NCBI GenBank assembly: GCA_934401755.1
Contig: CAKRSU010000003.1
Location: forward strand, 35,988 to 99,987
Direction: 5' to 3'
Source: an uncultured Oxalobacter sp.
GTDB taxonomy: Bacteria > Pseudomonadota > Gammaproteobacteria > Burkholderiales > Burkholderiaceae_D
Length of the DNA stretch: 64,000 nt
A program made the position numbers and the translations under genes. Each line of letters begins with the position of its first letter. Positions within the stretch are counted from its first letter, which is position 1. Of this stretch, positions 46,842 to 57,205 are shown one piece after another. The notes beneath the pieces were generated by a model. It ran no database searches. It was not told the origin of the DNA and saw nothing but the letters and a program-made list of their open reading frames with translations.

Positions 46842-47306
46842 ATGAAAGTTGATAATTGCATACTTTGCAAAAGAGATGATGCTGAAGTCATCTTCCGTAC
46901 AGAATTATGGCGAGTTCTTCTTGTTAATGATCCCAATTTGCCAGGGTTTTGCCGTGTTGTGCTTAATGAGCATATTATTGAAATGACGGATCTTCCTGGA
47001 ACAAGACGTTCTGCACTGATGGATGTCGTATGGCTAATTGAACAAACCATTCGCGATGTGATGCATCCCGATAAAATAAATATTGCCTCACTAGGCAACA
47101 TGGTGCCACATATTCACTGGCATATTATTCCTCGATACAAAGATGATATGACTTTTCCAGATTCCATCTGGTCTTTACCACACCGCACAATCAATGCCGA
47201 AACATTGGCAAAACGGCAACAAAAAATTGCAACCCTATGCAATTTATTAAAAACTCGATTAAAAGAGCGTTACGGAAAACCTTCTGACTCTATAGATTAT
47301 GACTAA
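46842..47306 (+). CDS. HIT-family nucleotide hydrolase/transferase
   Basis: Histidine-triad protein of 154 residues with the active-site motif [10 protein letters not shown] near residue 89. The N-terminal [15 protein letters not shown] includes a CxxC pair, common in Burkholderiales HIT proteins beside ubiE. It probably hydrolyses dinucleoside or AMP-linked compounds; the substrate is unknown. Its stop overlaps the ubiE start by 8 bp, showing translational coupling. Confidence 0.92.
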   Translation: MKVDNCILCKRDDAEVIFRTELWRVLLVNDPNLPGFCRVVLNEHIIEMTDLPGTRRSALMDVVWLIEQTIRDVMHPDKINIASLGNMVPHIHWHIIPRYKDDMTFPDSIWSLPHRTINAETLAKRQQKIATLCNLLKTRLKERYGKPSDSIDYD

Positions 47307-48033
47307 ATTGACACACTTTGGTTTTCAGCAAATCAATGAAAATCATAAAGCTGAAAAAGTTGCCCATGTTTTTTCTACTGTTGCAAAAAACTATGATCTC
47401 ATGAATGATCTCATGTCAGGCGGTCTTCATCGGCTTTGGAAAGCATTTGCTATTAATCAAACCGATGTTAAACCCGGTTATCGTGTCTTAGACGTCGCAG
47501 GAGGAACGGGGGATATGGCTGAAGCTTTTGCAAAACAAGCAGGAAACACGGGTGAAATTTGGTTAACGGATATTAATGAAGCAATGTTACAAAAAGGACG
47601 GGATCGCCTATTAAATAAGGGCACATTAATCCCTATTGCCGTTTGTGATGCAGAGCACCTTCCTTTTCCTGACGAGTATTTTGATCGAGTCATGGTATCG
47701 TTTGGACTACGAAATATGACTCACAAAGAAAAAGCCTTAACTGAAATGCATCGTGTTCTTAAATCAGGCGGTAAAATGCTAGTACTTGAATTTTCAAAAA
47801 TATGGGAACCATTACAATATATTTATGATTTGTATTCATTTTCCATATTGCCTTGGTTGGGTAAATACATTGCAAACAGCGAAGAGAGTTATCAATATCT
47901 TGCTGAATCAATCCGTATGCATCCAGACCAAGAAACTTTAAAAGAAATGATAGATAATGCAGGCTTTGTCCTTAGCAAATACTATAACCTAAGTGCAGGG
48001 ATTGTTGCCCTACACACAGGAATTAAACTATAA
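47299..48033 (+). CDS. ubiE: Ubiquinone/menaquinone C-methyltransferase UbiE
   Basis: SAM-dependent methyltransferase acting on 2-octaprenyl-6-methoxy-benzoquinol in ubiquinone synthesis. It has 244 residues. SAM motif I is [17 protein letters not shown]; family signatures are [17 protein letters not shown] near the N terminus and [16 protein letters not shown]. The start lies inside the HIT gene. It belongs to a HIT-ubiE-Tim44-ubiB series, the typical arrangement of the order. Confidence 0.96.
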   Translation: MTKLTHFGFQQINENHKAEKVAHVFSTVAKNYDLMNDLMSGGLHRLWKAFAINQTDVKPGYRVLDVAGGTGDMAEAFAKQAGNTGEIWLTDINEAMLQKGRDRLLNKGTLIPIAVCDAEHLPFPDEYFDRVMVSFGLRNMTHKEKALTEMHRVLKSGGKMLVLEFSKIWEPLQYIYDLYSFSILPWLGKYIANSEESYQYLAESIRMHPDQETLKEMIDNAGFVLSKYYNLSAGIVALHTGIKL

Positions 48034-48060
48034 AAACCATAAAACTCACACGGATACTCC

Positions 48061-48966
48061 ATGCGAAAATTATTGATTGCTATTTTTATGGCTTTTAGCC
48101 TACTTACAATGACTGTAACGAGCGCTTCTGCAGCACGTCTTGGCAAAGGCGGCTCTTTTGGACGGATGTCTCCTAATATTGGACGCCAAGCCCCGTTAAC
48201 TTCGCCAACTCAACGCACAAATAGCACCACAGAACCCCGCCAAGGCAATAGTTATAATCAAAATGGTGCAATGGTACAACGCCGTAGTGCTTTTGGAGGC
48301 CTACTCGGTGGTGCATTGATGGGCTTGGGACTGGGCTATTTATTCAGCAATATGGGATTAGGCGCAGAAGCATCAAATACCATCAGCACTATCTTATTAT
48401 TCGTACTAATCTTCATTGGAATCCGCTTATTGATGCGTTGGATGACAAACCGACGACTACAGCATCAAGATAAGCGTCCTTTATCCAGAAACTATCAAGA
48501 GTTTTCTGCGCTTGACAACGAAAGACCAGAAGCACCAGAAATTGGTTCTGGCATTTACAATAACACCACGCAGAACTCAACAAGTGCATGGGGAATTCCC
48601 GCTGATTTCGATACCGCAGCTTTTTTACGTGCCGCCAAAAGTCATTTCATTCGACTCCAAGCCGCATGGGATAAGGGAGATATCAATGACCTGCATTACT
48701 TTACAACCCCTGAAATGTTTGCAGAACTGCGAATGCAATTGCAAGAGCGAGGAAATGCCACCAATATAACTGATGTCATCGAATTACATGCCGATTTATT
48801 AGGAATTGAAACAACGAATACGGACTATCTAGCAAGCGTTCGTTTCACCGGAAAAATCCGAGAAACCCAAAATGGTCCGGTTGAATCATTTCATGAAATC
48901 TGGAATATGTCTCGTCCACTTTCAAAAGCATCTGGCTGGGTACTTGCAGGTATTCAACAATCCTAG
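48061..48966 (+). CDS. Tim44-domain membrane protein
   Basis: Exported membrane protein of 301 residues: a signal peptide (LLIAIFMAFSLLTMTVTSASA), a Gly/Gln/Asn-rich segment, one or two hydrophobic helices (FGGLLGGALMGLGLGYLFS; TISTILLFVLIFIGIRLLM), and a C-terminal Tim44-like domain from about residue 175 (FLRAAKSHFIRLQAAWDKGD, LHYFTTPEMFAEL). The domain is shared with mitochondrial Tim44, but bacterial function is unknown. Conserved linkage with ubiE and ubiB suggests a link to respiratory membrane assembly, which is inference. Confidence 0.9.
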   Translation: MRKLLIAIFMAFSLLTMTVTSASAARLGKGGSFGRMSPNIGRQAPLTSPTQRTNSTTEPRQGNSYNQNGAMVQRRSAFGGLLGGALMGLGLGYLFSNMGLGAEASNTISTILLFVLIFIGIRLLMRWMTNRRLQHQDKRPLSRNYQEFSALDNERPEAPEIGSGIYNNTTQNSTSAWGIPADFDTAAFLRAAKSHFIRLQAAWDKGDINDLHYFTTPEMFAELRMQLQERGNATNITDVIELHADLLGIETTNTDYLASVRFTGKIRETQNGPVESFHEIWNMSRPLSKASGWVLAGIQQS

Positions 48967-48980
48967 ACTTAGACTATGCT

Positions 48981-50534
48981 ATGCGAAAATTTCGGCGACT
49001 CTTTTCCATTCTCTTCATCATTTTCCGCTATGGTCTTGATGATATGGCCGTTTCTTATCGTTTCAGTCAACGTATTACGGCCATTTATCGAGGATTCTTT
49101 TTTTGGAGAAAATTAACACGTCCAGTTGCAGAACGTTTTCGCTGCGCACTAGAAGAACTTGGCCCAATCTTTATTAAATTGGGACAAGTATTATCAACCC
49201 GACGCGATTTGCTATCTGATGACTTTGCCAATGAATTAGCAAAATTACAAGATCAAGTAACACCGTTTGATTCAAGAATTGCTATCGCACAAATCATCCA
49301 AAATTTTGGAAAACGACCAGAACAAATTTTTGAAAAATTTGAAGAAAAGCCCATTGCATCGGCTTCTATTGCGCAAGTTCATTTTGCCATATTAAAAGAC
49401 GGAAAAAAGGTTGCCGTTAAAATCTTACGACCTGAAATTTTACAAAGAATCGAACGAGATGTGGAATTGATGTATATTCTCGCCACATTAGGAGAGAAAT
49501 ATTGGCAAGATGGCAAACGGCTCCGTCTTACTGAAGTGGTTCGTGAATTTGATCACTCCTTACATGATGAGTTAGACCTATTACGCGAAGCTGCGAACTA
49601 TAGTCAGTTACGTCGAAATTTTGCAAACTCTGATAAATTAGTGGTTCCTGAAATTTATTGGGAATACTGTACGACCGAAATATTAACGATGGAGTGGATG
49701 GAAGGCATTCCAATATCACATATCGAAACATTAAAAGCCGAAGGATTTGATCTAAAACAGCTCTCAAAAAATGGGGTTGATATTTTTCTCACACAAGTGT
49801 TTGATCACGCCTTCTTTCATGCTGATATGCATCCAGGCAATATTCTTATCTCAACAATGCCTAAAACTCGAGGACAATTTATTGCACTAGATTTGGGTAT
49901 TGTTGGCATGCTTGACGATTTTGACCGTGAATATCTTTCAAAAAATTTCATTGCTTTCTTTCGTCGAGACTATCGTTTGGTTGCACAAACTCATATCGAA
50001 TGCGGATGGGCACCTCGTGAAACACGTGTCGTCGAATTAGAAGCCGCTATTCGTACCTGTTGCGAACCGGTCTTTGACCGCCCGTTGAAGGATTTTTCAT
50101 TTGGACTCGTATTAATGCGATTATTTCAAACATCCCGTCGTTTTAATATTGAAATTCAACCCCAACTCATCCTCCTTCAAAAAACGATGTTAAATATTGA
50201 AGGTTTGGGCAGGCAACTTGATCCTGACTTAGATCTTTGGAAAACGGCAAAACCCTTCCTGGAGAATTGGATACGCCATCAACCCAATCTACTTGAGATG
50301 CTGCAACGATTCAAAATGGAATCCATTAGTTACAGCCGTATTTTGCCAAGATTACCCTTTTTACTTCAGCAAATACTAAAAACCCATAAAAATACGTTAC
50401 ACCACTCCTCCCAATTAAAAATAGCAACAAAACAGCAAAGGATCTGGCAAAACAACTTACTATGGTTTATTTTGGGAGGAGCAATCAGTATTGCTACGGT
50501 ATCCCTTTTCTGTCAATATTTTTCTTTTTTCTAA
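48981..50534 (+). CDS. ubiB: Ubiquinone biosynthesis ATPase/kinase-like protein UbiB
   Basis: ABC1/ADCK-type atypical kinase of 517 residues required for ubiquinone synthesis. Motifs: ELGPIFIKLGQVLSTRRDLL (KxGQ), PIASASIAQVHFA, VAVKILRPEI (ATP Lys), HADMHPGNIL and ALDLGIVG. One C-terminal hydrophobic segment (WFILGGAISIATVSLFCQYF) anchors it to the inner membrane; UbiB normally has two. It follows the Tim44 gene after 14 bp. ubiJ, often located before ubiB, is absent here. Confidence 0.95.
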   Translation: MRKFRRLFSILFIIFRYGLDDMAVSYRFSQRITAIYRGFFFWRKLTRPVAERFRCALEELGPIFIKLGQVLSTRRDLLSDDFANELAKLQDQVTPFDSRIAIAQIIQNFGKRPEQIFEKFEEKPIASASIAQVHFAILKDGKKVAVKILRPEILQRIERDVELMYILATLGEKYWQDGKRLRLTEVVREFDHSLHDELDLLREAANYSQLRRNFANSDKLVVPEIYWEYCTTEILTMEWMEGIPISHIETLKAEGFDLKQLSKNGVDIFLTQVFDHAFFHADMHPGNILISTMPKTRGQFIALDLGIVGMLDDFDREYLSKNFIAFFRRDYRLVAQTHIECGWAPRETRVVELEAAIRTCCEPVFDRPLKDFSFGLVLMRLFQTSRRFNIEIQPQLILLQKTMLNIEGLGRQLDPDLDLWKTAKPFLENWIRHQPNLLEMLQRFKMESISYSRILPRLPFLLQQILKTHKNTLHHSSQLKIATKQQRIWQNNLLWFILGGAISIATVSLFCQYFSFF

Positions 50535-50802
50535 ATCACCGTCGATAAAAACAAAGATCTTTTATATTAATATTCTATAAAAGAATTAATCTTCACTAAA
50601 GAGACATCATTTATTTTGATTGTCTTCATGATTTATTCTAGATTTGTTTCTGAAATTTTCCGCATTTGTTCCACAAATAAGACATTCTGCTTCTCTGGCT
50701 ATAAATATCGTCTTTATCCATCATTTTTTTCACGTTACTTCCCCTGTTTATTCGTATAATCGGTCTCATCTTTAACAACGCTGTTTAATATATGTTTGCC
50801 AC

Positions 50803-52446
50803 ATGAACACTCTTATCTGGTTTGTCATTTTGTACTGGGTCGCATCCGTTGGCATTGGTATTTTCGCTGCGCGTTTTGTTAGAAGTTCGAGAGATTTTGC
50901 CGTAGCCGGTCGAGCGCTCCCACTGTATATTGTGACCGCCACAGTGTTCTCAACTTGGTTTGGATCAGAAGCAATATTAGGAATTCCAGCAACTTTCATC
51001 GAAGAAGGGTTTGTCGGCGTTATTTCTGATCCTTTTTGTTCAGGTGCTTGTCTTATTCTTGTTGGTTTGCTAATTGCAAAGAAACTGTATCGCCTGAACC
51101 TTATGACAATTACTGATTACTATCGCTTTCGCTATAGTCGTACCGTTGAAGTGATTGTCGCATTAAGTATTGTACTGTCTTATCTCGGTTGGGTTTCCGC
51201 ACAAATTAAAGCATTGGGCTTAGTCTTTAATATTATTTCTGATGGCCTCGTTTCAGTAAATATCGGCATGGCAATTGGCCTAACCTGTGTATTGATTTAT
51301 ACCTTACTGGGTGGCATGTGGTCTATTGCTATTACTGACTTTGTTCAAATGCTAATCATTGTTGGAGGAATCATTTATATTGCCTTTGAAGTCGCAGGTA
51401 TGGTACCAGGAGGGGCTTCCGCTGTTGTTATTCATGCCTATGACACTGGTAAACTGAGCTTTATCCCAGAGATGAATGCAGCCGCCATATTTGGTTTTAT
51501 TGGCGCTGGACTAACAATGCTATTTGGGTCTATGCCGCAACAAGATATTTTTCAGCGCGTTGCCTCTGCAAAAAATGAAACCATTGCCAAACAAGGTTCT
51601 ATTTTCGGGGGCATGTTTTATATTATCTTTGCACTCATTCCAATGTTCTTGTGCTATGCCACCACACTTCTTGATCCAGCTCTTATTGAAAAACTGATTG
51701 GAGTTGATTCTCAATTGATTGTTCCTGCTATGATCATGAAATATATGCCAATGTTGGCACAAGTTGTTTTTTTCGGCGCACTCCTTTCTGCGATTCAATC
51801 GAGTGCAAGTGCCACTTTATTAGCACCATCTGTTACTTTTTCAGAAAATATCCTCAAAGGATTTTTCCCCAATATGTCTGATCGGCAACATCTACACATG
51901 ATGCGCGCTACTGTCCTTATTTTTGCAGGCATCGTTATTTTATTTGCTATGTGGACCAATGCCAGTATTTTCAAAATGGTCGAAAATGCTTATAAATCAA
52001 CCCTTGTTGTCGCTTTTGTTCCCTTAATCGCGGGTTTCTTTTGGAAACAAGCTAGCAATCGAGGAGCATTAACTTCTATTATTGCGGGTGTTTTTTTCTG
52101 GATTCTTTTTGAAATTATTGATCCAGAAGGAACTATTCCCCCTCAACTTTATGGTTTTATCGCAGCAATAACAGGTATGATTGTGGGATCTCTTATCTGG
52201 ACTCGCTATGGAAAAGCCCAGCATTGCCCAACACAAAATCCCACTGCGATGACAGGAATTAACCCTGAATCTATTGCAATGAGTGAACCAGACCATCAAT
52301 CCTCTGTACCTCCTACGGGATCAGCAACCACTCTTGCAAAAAGCCATCCTCCTTTGCAATCTACCCAAACAAAAATAACACCAAGGATAAATGCTATTGT
52401 AAAAACAGCACATCCACCATCAACAACAGGTTCCCCTTGGCGATAA
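50803..52446 (+). CDS. Sodium/solute symporter family transporter
   Basis: SSS-family (SLC5-like) inner-membrane transporter of 547 residues with about 13 hydrophobic segments. Characteristic stretches are SSRDFAVAGRALPLY, TVFSTWFGSEAILGIPA, LLGGMWSIAITDFVQM and SAIQSSASATLLAPSV. The substrate could be an amino acid or carboxylate and cannot be told from sequence. The last ~80 residues are a hydrophilic Pro/Thr/Ser-rich tail unlike the family core. It stands alone, after a 268-bp gap from ubiB containing only AT-rich sequence. Confidence 0.9.
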   Translation: MNTLIWFVILYWVASVGIGIFAARFVRSSRDFAVAGRALPLYIVTATVFSTWFGSEAILGIPATFIEEGFVGVISDPFCSGACLILVGLLIAKKLYRLNLMTITDYYRFRYSRTVEVIVALSIVLSYLGWVSAQIKALGLVFNIISDGLVSVNIGMAIGLTCVLIYTLLGGMWSIAITDFVQMLIIVGGIIYIAFEVAGMVPGGASAVVIHAYDTGKLSFIPEMNAAAIFGFIGAGLTMLFGSMPQQDIFQRVASAKNETIAKQGSIFGGMFYIIFALIPMFLCYATTLLDPALIEKLIGVDSQLIVPAMIMKYMPMLAQVVFFGALLSAIQSSASATLLAPSVTFSENILKGFFPNMSDRQHLHMMRATVLIFAGIVILFAMWTNASIFKMVENAYKSTLVVAFVPLIAGFFWKQASNRGALTSIIAGVFFWILFEIIDPEGTIPPQLYGFIAAITGMIVGSLIWTRYGKAQHCPTQNPTAMTGINPESIAMSEPDHQSSVPPTGSATTLAKSHPPLQSTQTKITPRINAIVKTAHPPSTTGSPWR

Positions 52447-52447
52447 C

Positions 52448-52476
52448 GTGTCTTTATTTAAGAAAAGCACTATAAT
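52448..52476 (+). promoter_or_regulatory. Candidate fmdB-aspS promoter
   Basis: A consensus TATAAT at 52471-52476 lies 33 bp before the fmdB ATG; the -35 region (GTGTCT/TGTCTT at 52448-52454) is weak. Confidence 0.4.
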
Positions 52477-52509
52477 CTGAGATTTAGAAAAGATTTTTGG
52501 AACAGGTCT

Positions 52510-52731
52510 ATGCCTATTTATGCGTATCAATGTGAAGACTGCGGCTTCACGAAAGATGTCTTGCAAAAACTATCAGACAAACCTCTCACTATTTGTCCCT
52601 CTTGCGGAAAAAATACTTTCCAAAAACGGATCACTGCAGCGGCGGTTCAAAATGCCCCATCATCTTCAGCATCATCCCCATGTGGTTGCTGCTGCGCCAA
52701 TGCCCCGGGTAACACCCCTTGCTGTATGTAA
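52510..52731 (+). CDS. FmdB-family zinc-ribbon protein
   Basis: Small putative regulatory protein of 73 residues. The N-terminal zinc ribbon has CxxC pairs in YQCEDCGFT and ICPSCGKNTF, followed by KRITAAA as in FmdB proteins. The C-terminal tail is unusually Cys-rich (CGCCCANAPGNTPCCM), which is common in proteobacterial members. It lies upstream of aspS as in other Burkholderiales, where a DUF502 membrane-protein gene usually stands between; none fits in the 64-bp gap here. Confidence 0.9.
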   Translation: MPIYAYQCEDCGFTKDVLQKLSDKPLTICPSCGKNTFQKRITAAAVQNAPSSSASSPCGCCCANAPGNTPCCM

Positions 52732-52831
52732 TCTACGATCTATTTTAAATTAGTTATAAAAAACAACGCAGCTACACAAACGATTAATTACTGTTGTGGC
52801 ACAAAATCAACTAAGAAAAAGAAAACATCTT

Positions 52832-54649
52832 ATGTCCATGCGAACCAACTATTGTGGCCTTACAACTGAAGCCTTGTTAGGTCAAACCGTTACCCTTTGC
52901 GGATGGGTACACCGTCGCCGTGACCATGGCGGCATTATTTTTATTGACCTGCGTGATCGAGAAGGTCTTGTTCAAGTTGTTTGCGACCCTGATCGACCTG
53001 AAGTCTTCAAGATTGCAGAATCAATTCGCAACGAATATTGTCTTAAAATTACTGGACGGGTTCGCCCACGTCCAGAAGGCACAAATAATGACAATTTAGT
53101 CTCTGGCAAAATTGAAGTCTTTTGTGAAGCATTGGAAATTTTAAATGCTTCTGTTACGCCTCCTTTCCAATTGGATGATGATCATCTCTCTGAAACAACC
53201 CGATTGACACATCGTGTTCTTGATCTACGCCGTCCTCAGATGCAAAACAATTTACGTTTGCGCTATCGCATCGCAATGGCTGTTCGTCAATACTTAGATC
53301 AAAACGGTTTCATTGACATAGAAACACCAATGTTAACGAAATCTACCCCTGAAGGCGCTCGCGACTATTTGGTCCCTTCTCGCGTTAATCCCGGTTGTTT
53401 CTTTGCTTTGCCGCAATCTCCACAGATTTTCAAACAACTCCTCATGGTTGCAGGTTTTGATCGCTATTATCAAATTACAAAATGCTTCCGAGATGAAGAT
53501 CTTCGTGCAGATCGTCAACCTGAATTCACTCAAATTGACTGTGAATTATCATTTGTAGAAGAACAAGAAATTCGAGATCTGTTTGAAGAAATGGTTCGTC
53601 AGATCTTTAAAAACGTTCTCAATACAGAGTTACCTGCAAAATTCCCCGTCATGACTTATGATGAAGCCATGCTGAAATACGGTTCTGATAAACCAGATTT
53701 ACGCATCAAAATGGAATTCACTGATTTGACTGAAGTCATGAAGAATGTTCCATTTAAGGTATTCAGTAGTGTCGCTAATACGCCAGGAAGCCGTGTCGCA
53801 GCTTTACTGGTACCAGGTGGGGCAAAACCAGAAACGGGGCTACAACGTTCTAAAATTGATGCTTATACGCAATTTGTTGCGATTTATGGCGCAAAAGGTC
53901 TTGCTTATATTCGCGTCAATGATATCGACAAGGGACGTGCCGGCTTACAATCGCCTATTATTAAAAATCTAACGGATGAAGCAATTGATGCAACCCTTAA
54001 GCTGACCGGAGCAAAAAATGGCGATCTAATCTTCTTTGGTGCCGACAAATCCCGTATCGTTAATGATGCACTCGGTGCTCTACGTAATAAGATCGGCGCA
54101 TCGGATTTCGGTAAAGCAAATGGATTATTTGAAGATAGTTGGAAACCGCTCTGGGTTATTGATTTCCCAATGTTCGAATATGATGAAGGGGAAAAACGCT
54201 GGACCGCATGTCACCATCCATTCACTTCTCCTAAAGATGGTCATGAAGACTTGCTTGAAACCGATCCCGGAAAATGTTACGCAAAAGCTTATGACATGGT
54301 TCTAAATGGTTGGGAACTTGGAGGCGGTTCCATCCGTATTCATCGTGATGAAGTCCAAAACAAAGTCTTCCGCGCATTGAAAATTACAGAAAATGAAGCG
54401 AAAGAAAAATTTGGCTTCTTATTGGATGCGTTGCAATACGGCGCACCTCCTCATGGTGGTTTGGCATTTGGCTTAGACCGTATGGTCACTTTAATGACAA
54501 AATCTGATTCTATCCGCGATGTGATTGCATTTCCAAAAACTCAGCGTGCTCAATGCCTACTCACTCAGGCACCGACACCAGTTAGTGAAAAACAGCTGCA
54601 AGAATTGCATATCCGTCTTCGGAAAATTGATATGGCACAGCCAGAATAA
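52832..54649 (+). CDS. aspS: Aspartyl-tRNA synthetase
   Basis: Class IIb aminoacyl-tRNA synthetase of about 605 residues. It has an N-terminal OB anticodon-binding domain ([20 protein letters not shown]), class II motif 2 around [18 protein letters not shown], a bacterial GAD insert, and motif 3 [13 protein letters not shown]. The frame begins with GTG at 52796, but [17 protein letters not shown] at 52832 fits the family N terminus. Whether it also charges tRNA-Asn depends on gatCAB elsewhere. It ends in a strong terminator. Confidence 0.97.
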   Translation: MSMRTNYCGLTTEALLGQTVTLCGWVHRRRDHGGIIFIDLRDREGLVQVVCDPDRPEVFKIAESIRNEYCLKITGRVRPRPEGTNNDNLVSGKIEVFCEALEILNASVTPPFQLDDDHLSETTRLTHRVLDLRRPQMQNNLRLRYRIAMAVRQYLDQNGFIDIETPMLTKSTPEGARDYLVPSRVNPGCFFALPQSPQIFKQLLMVAGFDRYYQITKCFRDEDLRADRQPEFTQIDCELSFVEEQEIRDLFEEMVRQIFKNVLNTELPAKFPVMTYDEAMLKYGSDKPDLRIKMEFTDLTEVMKNVPFKVFSSVANTPGSRVAALLVPGGAKPETGLQRSKIDAYTQFVAIYGAKGLAYIRVNDIDKGRAGLQSPIIKNLTDEAIDATLKLTGAKNGDLIFFGADKSRIVNDALGALRNKIGASDFGKANGLFEDSWKPLWVIDFPMFEYDEGEKRWTACHHPFTSPKDGHEDLLETDPGKCYAKAYDMVLNGWELGGGSIRIHRDEVQNKVFRALKITENEAKEKFGFLLDALQYGAPPHGGLAFGLDRMVTLMTKSDSIRDVIAFPKTQRAQCLLTQAPTPVSEKQLQELHIRLRKIDMAQPE

Positions 54650-54654
54650 ATTAA

Positions 54655-54679
54655 GGGGGCATCTGCCCCCTATTTTTTG
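54655..54679 (+). terminator. Intrinsic terminator after aspS
   Basis: GGGGGC (54655-54660), loop ATCT, GCCCCC (54665-54670), then TATTTTTTG. It starts 5 bp after the aspS stop and only 20 bp before the likely nudB start. Confidence 0.9.
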
Positions 54680-54688
54680 ATTCTTATC

Positions 54689-55186
54689 GTGAATATTACC
54701 TACAAGATTCCCCAATCTATTCTTGCTGTTATCTATACCAAAGATCTTGATGTCTTACTAATTGAACGAGCAGATCATCCAGGATTTTGGCAATCTGTCA
54801 CAGGATCACGCGATTCCCTTACTGAAAAATTAGAACAAACGGCTATCCGCGAAATTTTTGAAGAAACAGGCATTCTTATTGTTGATACAGTAACCGATTT
54901 TTCCCCTGAAAAGCGACAAGTTTCTCGCCGTTATCTGACTGATTGGCATATTGAACACGACTTTGAAATCTTTTCAATATGGCGTCACCGCTTTGCGCCA
55001 GGGGTCACAACAAATACCGAACACGTTTTTGGCCTACAAGTCCCTACCCGTTTTAATGTCATTTTATCCCCGAAAGAACACTTAAATGCGATTTGGCTTC
55101 CTTGGAAAGAAGCTGCTCAAAAATGCTTCTCTTGGACAAACCGAGAAGCAATCGAACAACTTCCAAATCATATTATCGTGGAATGA
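54689..55186 (+). CDS. nudB: Dihydroneopterin triphosphate diphosphatase NudB
   Basis: Nudix hydrolase removing pyrophosphate from dihydroneopterin triphosphate in folate synthesis; about 165 residues. The Nudix box is GSRDSLTEKLEQTAIREIF plus EETGI; one extra residue between the first Gly and Glu is also usual in NudB-type proteins. The start is uncertain: a GTG at 54689 is preferred, because the alternative TTG at 54677 lies in the T-run of the aspS terminator; neither has a clear Shine-Dalgarno. The aspS-nudB neighbourhood is conserved in the order. Confidence 0.88.
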   Translation: MNITYKIPQSILAVIYTKDLDVLLIERADHPGFWQSVTGSRDSLTEKLEQTAIREIFEETGILIVDTVTDFSPEKRQVSRRYLTDWHIEHDFEIFSIWRHRFAPGVTTNTEHVFGLQVPTRFNVILSPKEHLNAIWLPWKEAAQKCFSWTNREAIEQLPNHIIVE

Positions 55187-55257
55187 TGATATTTTTCATT
55201 TTTTGCGATTCCAATTAATATCATGAATAACTCAAAATAAATCCACAAAATCATTTC

Positions 55258-56604
55258 TCATAATAGATTTTGAAGCAAAACAATCGCAATGATTATTGGG
55301 ATAACGAATCGAAAAAAAGGTTTCATCATTTGAAGCCAAAAGGGAAATTTTTTGCGTTCCCCCACAATACGTTTCGTAAATATTGGCCAAATTTTCCAAC
55401 CGATCAGCAATGAAACCGCAATTGCACAAAAAGGCATCATTAAATTGGAACTAATAAAATCAAGAAAATCGAAAAAATTTCTCCCCCAAAAAGTTATTTC
55501 TTGACCAATACCAAAAGAAAGGGAAGCGGCAATCCCTAGAATAAACATCAAAACGGACATAACAACCGAAGTGACAATTCGATTGGTATGATATTCATCC
55601 ACAAAAAAACCAACGACAGGTTCCATTAAAGAAACTGAAGATGAAATCGCCGCGACAAATAACAAAAAGAAAAAAAACAATCCAAAACAATACCCTCCCT
55701 TCATTTGTGAAAAAACGGCTGGCATTGAAATAAATGTTAATCCAGGGCCTGTTTGGGGATCAATTCCAAATACCGTAATCGCTGGCAAAATCATCAACCC
55801 GCACAAAATACTAATTGATGTTGTCAGACTAACAACACTAACAGCCGTCTTCTGAATGGAAAAAGAGTCCCCCACATACGATCCGTAGGCAATCATAATC
55901 CCCATGCCCAATGACATCGAAAAAAAGACCATTCCCGTAACATCAATTAACATATCCGGCGTAATTTTTGTGATATCTGGCTCAAGAAATAACTTAATTC
56001 CTTCAATCGCACCCGGTAATGTCAATACACGAGCAATGAGAATAAATATTAATAAAAGCAACATTGCCATTAAATATTTACAAGCTCGTTCAATCCCTTT
56101 TTGAATACCTGCAATAATGACACAAGCCGTTGCCAGCATAAAAATGCCATGATAAATCAATGGTTCATAAGGATCCGCAATAAAGTTTTTAAATATATGA
56201 GTCAGCGCTTCTGCATCAGATATTAATAATATTCCTTGAAAAAATTTGACAAAATAAGCAATAGTCCAGCCACCAACCACACTATAAAACGAAAGGATAA
56301 TAAATGAACAAAATACACTAATATAACCAATTGGCTTCCAATGCTTTCCGCCTAATCGCTCATAGGCGCCAACTGGCCCTTTTCGGGATAATGCACCCAT
56401 AGTGATTTCTGCGACCATCAAAGCAATTCCTAATATTGCAGAGATCAGCAAATAGATAACAATAAAGATCCCCCCTCCATTGCGTGCGGCCATATAAGGA
56501 AATTTCCAAATTCCGCCTAATCCAACAGATGATCCTGCTGCGGCGAGAATAAAACCAATTCGAGAACCCCATTGCGCTCTATCTAATGTTTTTTTGATGC
56601 CCAT
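55258..56604 (-). CDS. Sodium-dependent transporter, NSS/SNF family
   Basis: Neurotransmitter:sodium symporter (LeuT-like) of 448 residues with about 11 transmembrane helices, the count common in bacterial NSS proteins. TM1 carries the sodium/substrate site in ILAAAGSSVGLGGIWKFPYMA; NGGGIFIVIYL follows, and FFSMSLGMGIMIAYGSYV is TM6. It probably imports an amino acid. AGGAG lies 5 bp before the ATG, 10 bp after ubiX, so it is the last gene of the nitroreductase-tex-ubiX cluster. Confidence 0.93.
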   Translation of the reverse strand: MGIKKTLDRAQWGSRIGFILAAAGSSVGLGGIWKFPYMAARNGGGIFIVIYLLISAILGIALMVAEITMGALSRKGPVGAYERLGGKHWKPIGYISVFCSFIILSFYSVVGGWTIAYFVKFFQGILLISDAEALTHIFKNFIADPYEPLIYHGIFMLATACVIIAGIQKGIERACKYLMAMLLLLIFILIARVLTLPGAIEGIKLFLEPDITKITPDMLIDVTGMVFFSMSLGMGIMIAYGSYVGDSFSIQKTAVSVVSLTTSISILCGLMILPAITVFGIDPQTGPGLTFISMPAVFSQMKGGYCFGLFFFFLLFVAAISSSVSLMEPVVGFFVDEYHTNRIVTSVVMSVLMFILGIAASLSFGIGQEITFWGRNFFDFLDFISSNLMMPFCAIAVSLLIGWKIWPIFTKRIVGERKKFPFWLQMMKPFFRFVIPIIIAIVLLQNLL

Positions 56605-56614
56605 ACGGCTCCTA

Positions 56615-57202
56615 TTATTTCTGTTTTAGCACACCATTCCATGAAACCAATTCATGATCTACAATTCCAAAAAGCTGAAGTACTCGCCCAACGGTCTGAT
56701 TAACCATGTCATTAAGCGTCTTTAAATGGCTATAAAAAGCAGGAACAGGCGGAAAAATAATTCCTCCCATCTCAGTTACGGAAGCCATATTACGGATATG
56801 CGCTAAATTTAACGGAGCCTCCCGCGTCATTAAAAGCAATTGCCTCCGTTCTTTCAAAATCACATCTGCAGCTCGAGTAATCAAATTGTCACAAAAACCA
56901 TGTGCTATAGCGGCAAGTGTCCGCATCGAACAGGGTGCAATAATCATTCCAATGTTATTAAAAGAACCACTCGCAATCGCTGCCCCAATATCATTAACAT
57001 TATAGGTGTAATTGGCTAACCTTGTTACTTGTGGCATCACCACATCCAACTCATGTTGCAATGTCAAAACGCCTGCATCAGAAACAACAAGATGGGTTTC
57101 AATATCAGAAATATTTTGTAATACCTTCAATAACCTCACACCATAAATTGCGCCACTTGCTCCTGTTATCGCAATAATCAGACGTTTTTTTTGAGATTTC
57201 AC
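56615..57202 (-). CDS. ubiX: Flavin prenyltransferase UbiX
   Basis: Makes prenylated FMN, the cofactor of the UbiD decarboxylase in ubiquinone synthesis. It has 195 residues with ITGASGAIYGVRLL (FMN binding), IIAPCSMRTLAAIAHGFCDNLI, LLMTREAPLN and IFPPVPAFY. The start is GTG at 57202 with AAGGA 6 bp upstream overlapping the tex stop. It complements ubiE and ubiB elsewhere in the window. Confidence 0.96.
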   Translation of the reverse strand: MKSQKKRLIIAITGASGAIYGVRLLKVLQNISDIETHLVVSDAGVLTLQHELDVVMPQVTRLANYTYNVNDIGAAIASGSFNNIGMIIAPCSMRTLAAIAHGFCDNLITRAADVILKERRQLLLMTREAPLNLAHIRNMASVTEMGGIIFPPVPAFYSHLKTLNDMVNQTVGRVLQLFGIVDHELVSWNGVLKQK

Positions 57203-57205
57203 TGA

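Noticed and set aside
50792-50806. Four-codon leader frame (ATG TTT GCC ACA TGA) overlapping the symporter start as ATGA
   Set aside because: No ribosome-binding site and too short to judge; expected by chance in AT-rich DNA.
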